A stretch of DNA of 64,000 bases, from assembly GCF_028553805.1 (NCBI RefSeq), contig NZ_CP067140.1:3100001-3164000 (forward strand). Direction: 5' to 3'. A program made the position numbers and the translations under genes. Origin of the DNA: Paracoccus saliphilus. Its GTDB lineage: Bacteria; Pseudomonadota; Alphaproteobacteria; Rhodobacterales; Rhodobacteraceae. How positions within the stretch are numbered: the stretch's first letter is position 1; each line of letters starts with the position of its first letter. Shown here piece by piece: positions 45,450 to 54,700 of this stretch. The notes under the pieces are model-generated. The model was not told the origin of the DNA and ran no database searches. It saw only the letters and a program-made list of their open reading frames with translations.

Positions 45450-45489
45450 ATGACCGTTAAGCGACTGTTTCGTGACAGTTTCATGACAG
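45450..45489 (-). promoter_or_regulatory. Pho box array upstream of pstS
   Basis: On the - strand four 11-base repeats follow each other: CTGTCATGAAA, CTGTCACGAAA, CAGTCGCTTAA, CGGTCATGATT. The first two make a near-perfect Pho box; the last two are a weaker second one. This is the expected PhoB binding site. A possible -10, GAATAC, is at 45437-45442. Confidence 0.88.
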
Positions 45490-45612
45490 CGCCCGCTACA
45501 GCCTTGCTGACTGCCCCGATATATCCAGCCCGATGAATTCGCCTTCTACGAGACCGGCGGGACCGGGCTCCGCCTTGCCTGCACCACGGCTGATCCCGCC
45601 TGCCCCGTCAAC

Positions 45613-45641
45613 TTGACGCCTTCCATGCAGCCCGACATAGT
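45613..45641 (+). promoter_or_regulatory. Promoter of the amino acid ABC transporter operon
   Basis: TTGACG (45613-45618), 17 bp, CATAGT (45636-45641), about 40 bp upstream of the binding-protein ATG. Confidence 0.5.
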
Positions 45642-45681
45642 GGCCGAGGTTACAAGGACATTCTGGCTAGGGGGACTACCT

Positions 45682-46449
45682 ATGAAACACCCATTGAAGA
45701 CGCTTTTCCTGCTTTCCTGCTTCGGCATGGGTCTGGGGTTCGCCGGAATCGCCAATGCCCAGGAAGAGACCCTCGACGTGGTCACCGACCCAAGCTTCGT
45801 GCCGTTCGAGATGATGGACCAGGATTCCGGCGAGATGGTCGGGTTCGACATGGACATCATCAACGAGGTCGCCGAGCGTGCCGGGTTCGAGGTCAATCTT
45901 CGCACCATGGATTTCAACGGCATCATTCCCGCCGTGCAGACCGGCAATGTCGATATCGCCATCGCCGGGATCACCATCACCGATGAGCGCGCCGAGATCG
46001 TCGATTTCTCGGACCCCTATTATGACAGCGGCCTGCGCCTGCTGGTTGGCGCCGATGACGACAGCATCGAGACCGTCGAGGATCTCGAGGGCAAGACGGT
46101 CGCCACCAAGATCGGCTCGACCAGCTACGACTATCTTCAGGAAAACCTCGGCGACAGCGCCGAGATCACGCCCTATCCGGGTTCCAGCGACATGTATATG
46201 GCCCTGCTTGGCGGAAGCGCCGATGCGGTCTTCTACGACGCGCCCAATGTCGGCTATTTCTCGCAGACCCAGGGAGAGGGCCGCGCCAGGACGGTCGGCC
46301 CGCTTTACGAGGGGCAGCAATACGGCATCGTGCTGGTCAAGGACAGCGAATGGGTCGAACCGGTGAACGAGGCTCTCGCGTCCATGAAAGAGGACGGCAC
46401 CTATGACGAGATCCACACGAAGTGGTTCGGCAGCTCGAGCGAAGAGTGA
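45682..46449 (+). CDS. Polar amino acid ABC transporter substrate-binding protein
   Basis: The 255-residue SBP-family-3 protein has a signal peptide ending GIANA-Q and the core pattern VVTDPSFVPFEMMDQDSGE, GFDMDIINEVAERAG, ITITDERAEIVDFSDPYY. Asp-212-type end region DGTYDEIHTKWFG is also typical. The ligand-contacting Arg usually found after ITITDER is preserved (TDERAE). It should bind an amino acid, perhaps a polar one, and hand it to the permease downstream. GGGGGA precedes the ATG. The operon is divergent from pstS. Confidence 0.92.
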   Translation: MKHPLKTLFLLSCFGMGLGFAGIANAQEETLDVVTDPSFVPFEMMDQDSGEMVGFDMDIINEVAERAGFEVNLRTMDFNGIIPAVQTGNVDIAIAGITITDERAEIVDFSDPYYDSGLRLLVGADDDSIETVEDLEGKTVATKIGSTSYDYLQENLGDSAEITPYPGSSDMYMALLGGSADAVFYDAPNVGYFSQTQGEGRARTVGPLYEGQQYGIVLVKDSEWVEPVNEALASMKEDGTYDEIHTKWFGSSSEE

Positions 46450-46468
46450 TCTTCGCATCCTGATCCTG

Positions 46469-46496
46469 CGGGGCCGGATCGCTGGATCCGGCCCCG
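46469..46496 (+). terminator. Hairpin between binding-protein and permease genes (amino acid ABC)
   Basis: A perfect 12-bp stem, CGGGGCCGGATC with GATCCGGCCCCG, has loop GCTG and starts 20 bp after the stop. No U-tract follows (TGTCATTC), so partial termination or 3' protection is likely. Confidence 0.8.
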
Positions 46497-46570
46497 TGTC
46501 ATTCAACCTGCTGCGCTGTCTGCCCTCCATCCCGTGGAAAGCGTTTATTGTATTCTGACGGAGGCCCATC

Positions 46571-47242
46571 TTGGACGTCAATTTCCAATTCGACTGGCAG
46601 GCGGCCTTCGCCTCGCTTCCGCATCTCGTGGCGGGGATTCCCTACACGCTCCTGATCTCTTTCGGCGGGCTGGCCATCGGGTTCTTCATCGGCATCTTCT
46701 TCGGCCTGTTGCGGATCAGCCCGGTCGCGTGGCTGCGCTGGCCCGCGATCGTCTATATCGAGATATTCCGGGGCACGCCGGTCCTGGTCCAGGTGCTGTT
46801 CATCTTCTATGGCCTGCCGCAGCTCCTCGGCGGTCCGATCAACGCGCTGGTCGCCGGCATCGCCGCCATCGCCGTCAATTCCGGTGCCTATATCTCCGAG
46901 ATCGTCCGCGGCGGCGTGCAATCCATCGAGCGCGGACAGCGCGAAGCAGGTCTTTCGCTCGGCCTCTCTCGGGTTCAGACATTCCGCGACATCATCTGGC
47001 CGCAGGCGTTCCGGCGCATGATCCCCTCGCTCGGCAATCAGGGCATCATCAGCATCAAGGACACCTCGCTGTTCTCTGTCATCGGGGTCGGAGAGCTGGT
47101 GCGCCAGGGACAGATATATATCGCCACCACCTTTACCGCGCTCGAAGTCTACCTGATGGTCGCCCTGCTCTACCTGGCGATCACCCTGTCGCTGTCCATC
47201 GCGCTGCGCATGCTCGAACGCAAGGGGCTGGTGGGCCAATGA
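46571..47242 (+). CDS. Polar amino acid ABC transporter permease
   Basis: The 223-residue HisM/GlnP-family permease starts at TTG (46571), which is preceded by GGAGG at the usual distance. The N-terminus [18 protein letters not shown] is typical of the family, so no ATG is needed. It has the [20 protein letters not shown] motif and the coupling loop [20 protein letters not shown]. Its stop overlaps an ATG of the ATPase reading frame. Confidence 0.92.
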   Translation: MDVNFQFDWQAAFASLPHLVAGIPYTLLISFGGLAIGFFIGIFFGLLRISPVAWLRWPAIVYIEIFRGTPVLVQVLFIFYGLPQLLGGPINALVAGIAAIAVNSGAYISEIVRGGVQSIERGQREAGLSLGLSRVQTFRDIIWPQAFRRMIPSLGNQGIISIKDTSLFSVIGVGELVRQGQIYIATTFTALEVYLMVALLYLAITLSLSIALRMLERKGLVGQ

Positions 47243-47271
47243 CCGGGGCGAAGACAGAAGGAAATCCCGAC

Positions 47272-48045
47272 ATGACGCATGAAAAGCAGGCCCCGGACAG
47301 CGCGCCCATCGTCAGCCTGAGCAAGCTCAACAAGCATTTCGGCGAGCTGCATGTGCTCAAGGATATCGACCTGACGGTCGTTCCCGGCGAGGTCGTGGTG
47401 GTCATCGGCGCCAGCGGCTCGGGCAAATCGACCCTGATCCGCTGCGTCAACGGGCTGGAAGAGTTCCAGCAGGGCGAACTGGAAGTCGATGGCAACACCC
47501 TGCTGCCGAACGGCAAGGCCACAAAGGCATTGCAGAAGATCCGCACCGAGGTCGGCATGGTCTTCCAGCAGTTCAACCTCTTCCCCCATCTGAGCGTCCT
47601 CGACAACGTGACCCTGGCGCCGATGCGGGTTCGCGGCTGGAGCCGGGACGACGCCACCGCCACCGCCCGGCGGCTATTGGCAAGAGTGGGTATCAGCGAT
47701 CAGGCCGACAAATACCCCAGCCAGCTTTCCGGCGGTCAGCAGCAAAGGGTGGCGCTGGCCAGGGCCTTGGCGATGGAACCGCGCCTGATGCTGTTCGACG
47801 AGCCGACATCCGCGCTGGACCCCGAGATGATCGGCGAGGTGCTGGACGCCATGCGCGAGCTGGCCAAAGAGGGCATGACCATGATGATCGTGACCCACGA
47901 GATGGGTTTCGCCCGCGAGGTCGCCGACCGGGTGATCTTCATCGAGAAAGGCCGGATCGCCGAAGAAGGGCCGCCGGAAAAGATCTTCGACACCCCTGAA
48001 CACCCCGCAACCCAAAGCTTCCTGTCTCGGGTCCTCAAACACTGA
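47272..48045 (+). CDS. Amino acid ABC transporter ATP-binding protein, GlnQ/HisP-type
   Basis: The 257-residue ATPase has Walker [10 protein letters not shown], the Q-loop [16 protein letters not shown], signature [15 protein letters not shown] and Walker [14 protein letters not shown]. The ATG at 47272 has GAAGGA about 8 bp upstream. An alternative in-frame ATG at 47239 overlaps the permease stop (ATGA) and would add 11 residues. It completes a three-gene uptake system. Confidence 0.93.
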   Translation: MTHEKQAPDSAPIVSLSKLNKHFGELHVLKDIDLTVVPGEVVVVIGASGSGKSTLIRCVNGLEEFQQGELEVDGNTLLPNGKATKALQKIRTEVGMVFQQFNLFPHLSVLDNVTLAPMRVRGWSRDDATATARRLLARVGISDQADKYPSQLSGGQQQRVALARALAMEPRLMLFDEPTSALDPEMIGEVLDAMRELAKEGMTMMIVTHEMGFAREVADRVIFIEKGRIAEEGPPEKIFDTPEHPATQSFLSRVLKH

Positions 48046-48108
48046 TCCACCTTCTCCCCGTCCCGGCGCATGGGCAGCCCTGACGGATGAGAAATAAGCA
48101 GCAATGTC

Positions 48109-48120
48109 GAACTACAGTTC
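48109..48120. promoter_or_regulatory. Possible operator of the second TetR gene
   Basis: GAAC-TACA-GTTC is a perfect 4+4 palindrome about 55 bp upstream of the TetR start, followed by the palindrome CACATGTG. It may be an autoregulatory site. Confidence 0.3.
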
Positions 48121-48173
48121 ACATGTGTTTATTTCTCTTGCCGCTATCTGACCCAAGACCTATGCTCGGAACC

Positions 48174-48854
48174 ATGGGAGTGACGGATATCCAGGGCGAG
48201 GATGCAAAGACGTCAGGCTGGCGCGGCTCGCGCGAGCTTTGGCTGAAGGCCGCCAAACGGGCTTTCCTCGACACCGGGCTCGACGCGGTGAAAATCCAGC
48301 CACTCGCCATCAGCCTGAACATCTCGCGCACCAGCTTTTATTGGTTCTTCAAGGATCGAAACGCCCTTCTCGACGCGCTTCTGGAAGAATGGGAGGCCAA
48401 GAACACCGGTGCCTTCACCGATGCCTGCGAGGCCTATGCAGAGACGCCGGCCGAAGCGGTCCTGAACCTGATCGGCGTCTTCCTGGATGAGAAAGTTTTC
48501 GAGCCGCGTCTTGATCTCGCCATACGCGGTTGGGCGCATCAATCCGACCCGGTGATGGCCCGCGTCAATGCCGCGGATGAGCGCCGCCTCGCGGCGATCC
48601 GTGCGCTGTTCGAACGTTTCGGCTATCCGGCGGACGAGGCCGATACGAGGGCGCGCACGGTCTATCTGACCCAGATCGGCTATATCTCGATGCAGGTGCG
48701 GGAAAGCCTGCAGACCCGCATGACCCGCGTCCCCCGATATGTCGAGATCTTCTCGGACCATGCGCCGACGCCAAGCGAGCTGGCCCGATTTCATGCGCGA
48801 CACGGATATTCGCCGCAAGAAAGCGACGCGGAAGAACCGGCAAGCAAGCCATAA
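48174..48854 (+). CDS. TetR-family transcriptional regulator
   Basis: The 226-residue protein has a TetR-type N-terminal HTH, seen in LWLKAAKRAFLDTGLDAVKI and LAISLNISRTSFYWFFKDRN. A helical C-terminal domain follows. The start is uncertain: ATG at 48174 is used, with ATG at 48162 as an alternative. It stands 213 bp upstream of the N-methylproline-demethylase-like gene in the same direction, and that gene is its likely target. Its HTH has the unusual SFYWFF in place of the common SLYxYF. Confidence 0.85.
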   Translation: MGVTDIQGEDAKTSGWRGSRELWLKAAKRAFLDTGLDAVKIQPLAISLNISRTSFYWFFKDRNALLDALLEEWEAKNTGAFTDACEAYAETPAEAVLNLIGVFLDEKVFEPRLDLAIRGWAHQSDPVMARVNAADERRLAAIRALFERFGYPADEADTRARTVYLTQIGYISMQVRESLQTRMTRVPRYVEIFSDHAPTPSELARFHARHGYSPQESDAEEPASKP

Positions 48855-49013
48855 TCCGGCCACCATCCGAATAGCTGAAGCAAGAGCAATACGGCGTCGC
48901 GGGTATCCGCGATTTGCCCGGTATCATTGTCAAACATCAACCCCATCGTGCCATAGACATCGATATGCAGCCTATGCGTGTCTCACAAAAAATATACACC
49001 AATGAACTTTTTA

Positions 49014-49035
49014 TTGACAAAAATGAACATTTCAT
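49014..49035 (+). promoter_or_regulatory. Possible promoter/operator of the demethylase gene
   Basis: TTGACA (49014-49019) is followed by a palindrome ATGAA-CAT-TTCAT (49023-49035). The surrounding 50 bp are AT-rich for this genome. A -10 is not obvious. Confidence 0.35.
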
Positions 49036-49067
49036 GAAATCCTCTTGGCAAAGCCAGGGAGGTTCCC

Positions 49068-51104
49068 ATGTCCAGAGACCCGCTTCTCCAGCCCTATCAG
49101 CTGAAGCATCTGACGCTGAAAAACCGGCTGATGATCACCAGCCACGAGCCTGCCTATCCCGAGGATGGCATGCCCAAGGAACGCTACCGCGCCTATCATG
49201 CCGAGCGGGCGCGGGCCGGGGTGGCGCTGACCATGACCGCCGGTTCTGCCTCGGTGGCGCGGGATAGCCCGCCGGTTTTCAACAATATCCTGGCCTGGAA
49301 GGACGAAGTGGTCGGCTGGATGAAGCAACTGACCGACGAATGTCATGAACATGACTGCGCGGTGATGATCCAGCTTACCCATCTGGGCCGCCGCACCCGG
49401 TGGGACAAGGCCGACTGGCTGCCCGTGGTCTCTCCCGGACATGAACGCGAAGCCTCGCACAAGGCCTTTCCCAAGAAGGCCGAGGATTGGGACATCGCCC
49501 GAATCATCGAGGATTACGCCGACGCGGCAGAGCGGATGCAGGCGGCGGGGCTCGACGGGATCGAGTTGCAGGCCTATGGCCACCTGATGGACCAGTTCTG
49601 GTCACCGCTGACCAATGAGCTGGATGGGCCCTATGGCGGCAGTCTCGACAACCGGCTGCGCTTTACCTTCGACACGCTCAAGGCGATCCGCGACCGGGTC
49701 GGGCCGGATTTCATCGTCGGTGTCCGCTACACGGGGGACGAGGAATTGCCGGGCGGGCTCACCAAGGAAGACGGGCTGGAGATCTCGCGCCGCCTGAAAG
49801 ATTGCGGCATGGTCGATTTCCTGAATGTCATCAAGGGGCATATCGACACCGATGCGGGCCTGACCGACGTAATCCCGGTGCAGGGCATGCGCTCTGCCCC
49901 GCATCTGGATTTCGCCGGAGAGATCCGGGCGACGACCGAATTCCCGACCTTCCATGCCGCCAAGATCCAGGACGTGGCCACCGCCCGCCATGCCATTGCA
50001 AGCGGCAAGCTGGACATGGTCGGCATGACCCGCGCGCATATGGCCGATCCGCATATCGTCGCCAAGATCATCCGCGGCGAAGAGGACCGCATCCGTCCCT
50101 GTGTCGGCGCGAACTACTGCCTCGACCGGATCTACCAGGGCGGCATGGCGCTATGCTTGCACAACCCGGCGACGGGGCGAGAGCTTGAGCAACCGCACCA
50201 AATCCCGCAGGCCGGTGAAAAGCGCCGCGTGGTCATCGTCGGCGCCGGTCCGGCGGGGCTGGAGGCCGCGCGTGTCGCCGCCGAGCGGGGGCACGAGGTC
50301 ATCGTGCACGAGGCGGCGAATGATCCGGGTGGGCAGATCCGGCTGACGTCCCAGACCGCGCGGCGACAGGAAATGATCCAGATCATCCAGTGGCGCCATG
50401 ACGAATGCGAACGCTTGGGCGTCACCTTCCATTTCAACAGCTTCGCCGACGAGGAAACGGTGCAGGCGGACAAGCCGGATGTGGTGATCGTGGCCACGGG
50501 CGGGTTGCCGCATACCGAGGTGCTGGCGTCGGGCGACGAACTGGTCGTATCAGCGTGGGACATCCTCTCCGGCGATGCGCGGCCGGGCGAGAACGTGCTG
50601 ATCTATGACGACGCAGGCGACTATGCCGCGCTGCAGGCGGCCGAGAAGATCGCCGCCACCGGCGCGAAGGTCGAGATCATGACCCGCGACCGCAGCTTCG
50701 CGCCCGAGGTGATGGCGATGTCGCTGACGCCGTCGATGCGCGAGTTGCAGCAGCGCGACGTGACATTCACCGTGCTGTGGAAACTGAACGCGGTACGGCG
50801 CGAGGGCAATCAACTGCTTGCCACGATCGGCAGCGATTACGGCGGCGTCACGCGCGAACGGCAGGTTGATCAGGTCGTGGTCAATCACGGCACAAGGCCG
50901 CTGGATGACATCTATTTCGACCTCCGCTCCGGCTCGGTCAATCTGGGCGAGGTGGATTACGAGGCGCTGGTCGCAGGTCAGCCGCAGCAGGTCCAGCGCA
51001 ATCCCGAGGGCAGCTACCAGCTATTCCGCATCGGCGACGCCGTGGCCGCGCGCAATACCCATGCCGCCATCTACGATGCCTTGCGGCTGGTAAAGGTTCT
51101 CTGA
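49068..51104 (+). CDS. N-methylproline demethylase-like flavoprotein (TMADH/DgcA family)
   Basis: The 678-residue enzyme has an FMN-binding Old-Yellow-Enzyme barrel (1-about 370), an Fe-S-type cysteine region, and a C-terminal ADP/FAD-binding domain starting VVIVGAGPAGLEAARVA. The cysteines are C345, C351 and C363. The residue at the position of the second TMADH cysteine (348) is Ala. GGGAGG precedes the ATG. Relatives remove N-methyl groups from N-methylproline or dimethylglycine. The gene beside it, in convergent orientation, is putR, and putA follows. N-methylproline, giving proline for PutA, is therefore the best guess. Confidence 0.82.
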   Translation: MSRDPLLQPYQLKHLTLKNRLMITSHEPAYPEDGMPKERYRAYHAERARAGVALTMTAGSASVARDSPPVFNNILAWKDEVVGWMKQLTDECHEHDCAVMIQLTHLGRRTRWDKADWLPVVSPGHEREASHKAFPKKAEDWDIARIIEDYADAAERMQAAGLDGIELQAYGHLMDQFWSPLTNELDGPYGGSLDNRLRFTFDTLKAIRDRVGPDFIVGVRYTGDEELPGGLTKEDGLEISRRLKDCGMVDFLNVIKGHIDTDAGLTDVIPVQGMRSAPHLDFAGEIRATTEFPTFHAAKIQDVATARHAIASGKLDMVGMTRAHMADPHIVAKIIRGEEDRIRPCVGANYCLDRIYQGGMALCLHNPATGRELEQPHQIPQAGEKRRVVIVGAGPAGLEAARVAAERGHEVIVHEAANDPGGQIRLTSQTARRQEMIQIIQWRHDECERLGVTFHFNSFADEETVQADKPDVVIVATGGLPHTEVLASGDELVVSAWDILSGDARPGENVLIYDDAGDYAALQAAEKIAATGAKVEIMTRDRSFAPEVMAMSLTPSMRELQQRDVTFTVLWKLNAVRREGNQLLATIGSDYGGVTRERQVDQVVVNHGTRPLDDIYFDLRSGSVNLGEVDYEALVAGQPQQVQRNPEGSYQLFRIGDAVAARNTHAAIYDALRLVKVL

Positions 51105-51125
51105 CGCCACGAACAAAGACCGGCT

Positions 51126-51147
51126 GGCGGCACGATCCCGTGCCGCC
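51126..51147. terminator. Bidirectional hairpin between convergent genes
   Basis: A perfect 9-bp stem, GGCGGCACG with CGTGCCGCC, has a 4-base loop. It lies in the 47 bp between the demethylase and putR stops. There is no clear T-tract on either side. Confidence 0.6.
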
Positions 51148-51151
51148 CCGC

Positions 51152-51622
51152 TCATTCCTCTGGCGAGAGCCAGTTCTGCTCGATCACGGCCTCCATCGAC
51201 ACATAGCTGGAGGTGCCGCTGACATGCGGCAGGGTCGAGATCTTCTCTCCCATGATGCGGCGAAAATCGGCCATGTCGCGTGACCGAAGCTTCACCAGGT
51301 AATCGAAACCTCCGGCGATCATGTAGCATTCCTCGACCTCGGGGATCAGGCGGATGGCGGCGTTGAACTGTTCCAGCGCGCGTTGCCGCGTATCGCTCAG
51401 GCGGATCTCCATATAGGTCACATGGGTCAGCCCCAGCTTCAGGGGCGACAGGATCGCGCGATAGCCGGTGATCAGCCCCATCTCCTCCATCTGCCTGATA
51501 CGGGCAGCCACCGGGGTCTTCGACAGGCCGACCTTTCGCGCCAATTCGCTGATCGGAATGCGGGCATTGGCGACCAGCTCGGCCAGGATCTTGCGATTGG
51601 CAATGTCCAACTCATCCGTCAT
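51152..51622 (-). CDS. putR: Lrp/AsnC-family regulator PutR
   Basis: The 156-residue regulator has an N-terminal HTH (DIANRKILAELVANARIPIS, then LARKVGLSKTPVAARIRQME) and a C-terminal RAM ligand-binding domain. It is divergent from putA. In Rhodobacter and related genera the gene in this place activates putA when proline is present. The ATG at 51620-51622 gives the family length; an ATG at 51691 would add 23 residues and leave little room for the promoter. The 110 bp before putA are AT-rich, as expected for Lrp sites. Confidence 0.88.
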   Translation of the reverse strand: MTDELDIANRKILAELVANARIPISELARKVGLSKTPVAARIRQMEEMGLITGYRAILSPLKLGLTHVTYMEIRLSDTRQRALEQFNAAIRLIPEVEECYMIAGGFDYLVKLRSRDMADFRRIMGEKISTLPHVSGTSSYVSMEAVIEQNWLSPEE

Positions 51623-51732
51623 CTCCTGAATACCCCACGAAATTAGGTCTATCTGACCACCAATATCATCATATTCGGTCACTTCGACCATGACTTATCC
51701 GGTATCACGCGAAAAATGACAAGGAGACCGCC

Positions 51733-54700
51733 ATGACCGTGACCGATCCGATCGCCTTCTCGCCGGATGCCAAGTTTCGCCCCCAGGATGCCCTGCTGCA
51801 GGAACTGGTCGCCCAAGCCGCGTTGAGCGAGACGGATCGTGAACGGATCACCCGCCGGGCCGCCGATCTGGTCCGCCGCATCCGAACCGAGGCCAAGCCG
51901 ACATTGATGGAGCATTTCCTGTCGGAATACGGGCTTTCGACCAGCGAGGGCGTGGCGCTGATGTGCCTGGCCGAGGCGATGCTGCGGGTTCCCGACCGGA
52001 TGACCATCGATGCGCTGATCGAGGACAAGATCGCCCCCTCGGACTGGGGCAAGCATCTGGGCGAGGCGTCGTCGCCCCTGGTCAATGCCTCGACCTGGGC
52101 ATTGATGCTGACCGGCAAGGTCCTGGATGACGAGCAGCCGGGCATGGCGGGGACGCTGCGCGGGGCGGTCAGGCGCCTTGGAGAGCCGGTGATCCGCACC
52201 GCCGTGGGGCGCGCGATGAAGGAAATGGGGCGGCAATTCGTTTTGGGGCAAAGCATCGGCAAGGCGCTGACACGCGCCGAAACCCGCGAAGCGCAGGGCT
52301 ATAGCTACAGCTACGACATGCTGGGCGAGGCGGCGATGACGGCGGCGGATGCAGCGCGCTATGCCCGCGCCTATTCCGATGCCATCGCCGCGATCGCGGG
52401 GGCCTGCAACCGGGGTTCGGTGCAGGACAATCCCGGCATCTCGATCAAGCTGTCGGCGCTGCATCCGCGTTACGAGGTGGCGCAGGAAGAGCGGGTGCTG
52501 AGCGAGTTGGTCCCGGTGGTGCTCGAACTGGCGCAACAGGCCAGGGCCGCGGGCATGGGCATGAATATCGACGCCGAGGAACAGGACCGGCTGGTTATCT
52601 CGCTGAAGGTGATCGAGGCGGTTCTGTCCGATCCCTCGCTTGCCGGATGGGACGGTTTCGGCGTCGTCGTGCAGGCTTATGGCAAGCGCGCGGGAGAAAC
52701 CATCGACTGGCTCTATCGCACCGCCGAAAGGCTGGACCGCAGGATCATGGTGCGGCTGGTCAAGGGCGCCTATTGGGATACCGAGATCAAGCATGCGCAG
52801 GTCGAGGGGTTGGCGGATTTCCCGCTGTTCACCAGCAAGGCTGCGACCGATGTCAGCTATATCGCCAATGCGCGAAAGCTGATCGGCTATGCCGACCGCA
52901 TCTATCCGCAATTCGCCACCCATAACGCCCAGACCGTCGCGGCGATCCTCGAGATGGCCGGGGAGATCGATTACGAGTTTCAGCGCCTGCACGGGATGGG
53001 AGAGCGGCTGCATGATATCGTGCTGCGCGAAACCGGGGGGCGCTGCCGCATCTATGCGCCGGTCGGGGCGCATCGCGACCTGCTGGCCTATCTGGTCCGG
53101 CGCCTGCTGGAAAACGGCGCGAACTCCTCTTTCGTCAACCAGATCGTCGATGAGGACGTCAGCCCAGAAGAGGTCGCCCACGATCCTTTCAAGGAACTGC
53201 ACGTGGCGAAACCGCCTTCGGGTCTCGTCGCGCCGCATGCGCTGTTCGGCGCGGACAGGCCTAATTCGGCAGGTTTCGACCTGACCGACGAACCCACCCT
53301 GGCCCGCATCGAGGCCGCGCGCAATGTGATACTGTCCGATGCCGCGCCGCTGACCGTCTCGGAACCCACCGGTTCTGCCGGTCCGGTCGTCAACTCGGTC
53401 ACAGGCGAGGCCATCGCGCAGGTGACCTGCGCCGATATGGCGACCACCACCCGCGCCATCGATGAGGCGCGGATATGGGATGCCCCACCCGCCACGCGCG
53501 CCGCCGTCTTGCGCCGCGCCGCCGATCTCTACGAACGGCATTTCGGCGAGATCTTCGCCATTCTCGGGCAGGAAGCCGGGAAATCCCTGCCGGATGCGGT
53601 GGGAGAGTTGCGCGAGGCGGTGGATTTCCTGCGCTATTATGCATTGCAGGGCGAAGCCGCCGCCGGAACACCGCGCGGAATCATCACCGCGATCAGCCCG
53701 TGGAATTTCCCGCTGGCGATCTTCACCGGCCAGATCGCGGCCGCATTGATGGCCGGGAACGCCGTGCTGGCCAAACCGGCCGAGCAGACCCCGCTGGTCG
53801 CCGCCCTCGCCATCCGCCTGCTGCATGAGGCGGGCGTGCCGCGCAGCGCGCTGCAATTCCTGCCGGGCAAGGGCTCGACAGTCGGTGCGGCGCTAACCTC
53901 GGACCCGCGCATCGCGGGCGTCGTCTTTACCGGATCGACCGACACGGCGCGGATCATCGCGCGGGGCATGGCCGACAAGCTTGCCCCCGGCACACCGCTG
54001 ATCGCCGAAACGGGCGGCCTGAACGCGATGATCGTCGATTCCACCGCGCTCCCGGAACAGGCGGTGCGCGACATCATCGCCTCGTCCTTCCAGTCCGCCG
54101 GTCAGCGGTGCTCGGCGCTGCGCTGTCTTTACGTGCAGGAGGACGTCGCGCCCCTGTTGATCGAGATGATCAAGGGCGCGATGGACCAGCTGAGCCTGGG
54201 CGATCCGTGGAAGCTGTCCACCGATGTCGGCCCGGTGATCGATGCCGAGGCACAGGCCGGGATCGCGGCCTATATCGAGACGCGCGGCAACAGTATCCTG
54301 CATCAGGTCAAGGCACCCGAACAGGGATATTTCGTGCCGCCGACCCTGCTGAAGGTGAACGGCATCGCCGATCTGGAACGCGAGATCTTCGGGCCGGTCC
54401 TGCATGTCGCCACATACCGAAACCGCGACCTCGGGAAGGTGATTGGCGATATCAATGCGCGCGGTTTCGGCCTGACTTTCGGCCTGCACAGCCGCATCGA
54501 TTCCCGCGTGCAAGAGGTTTCCGATGCCGTTCATACCGGCAATGTCTATGTGAACCGGAACCAGATCGGAGCCGTGGTGGGCAGCCAGCCCTTCGGTGGC
54601 GAGGGTCTGTCCGGCACCGGCCCCAAGGCGGGCGGTCCGAACTACCTGCCGCGCTTCCTTGCACCCCGGGCTGCGACGGTTCCGGCCAATGACTGGCAGA

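Noticed and set aside
51679..53856. 725-codon open frame opposite putA
   Set aside because: It overlaps the PutA domains and has no start signal or motif.
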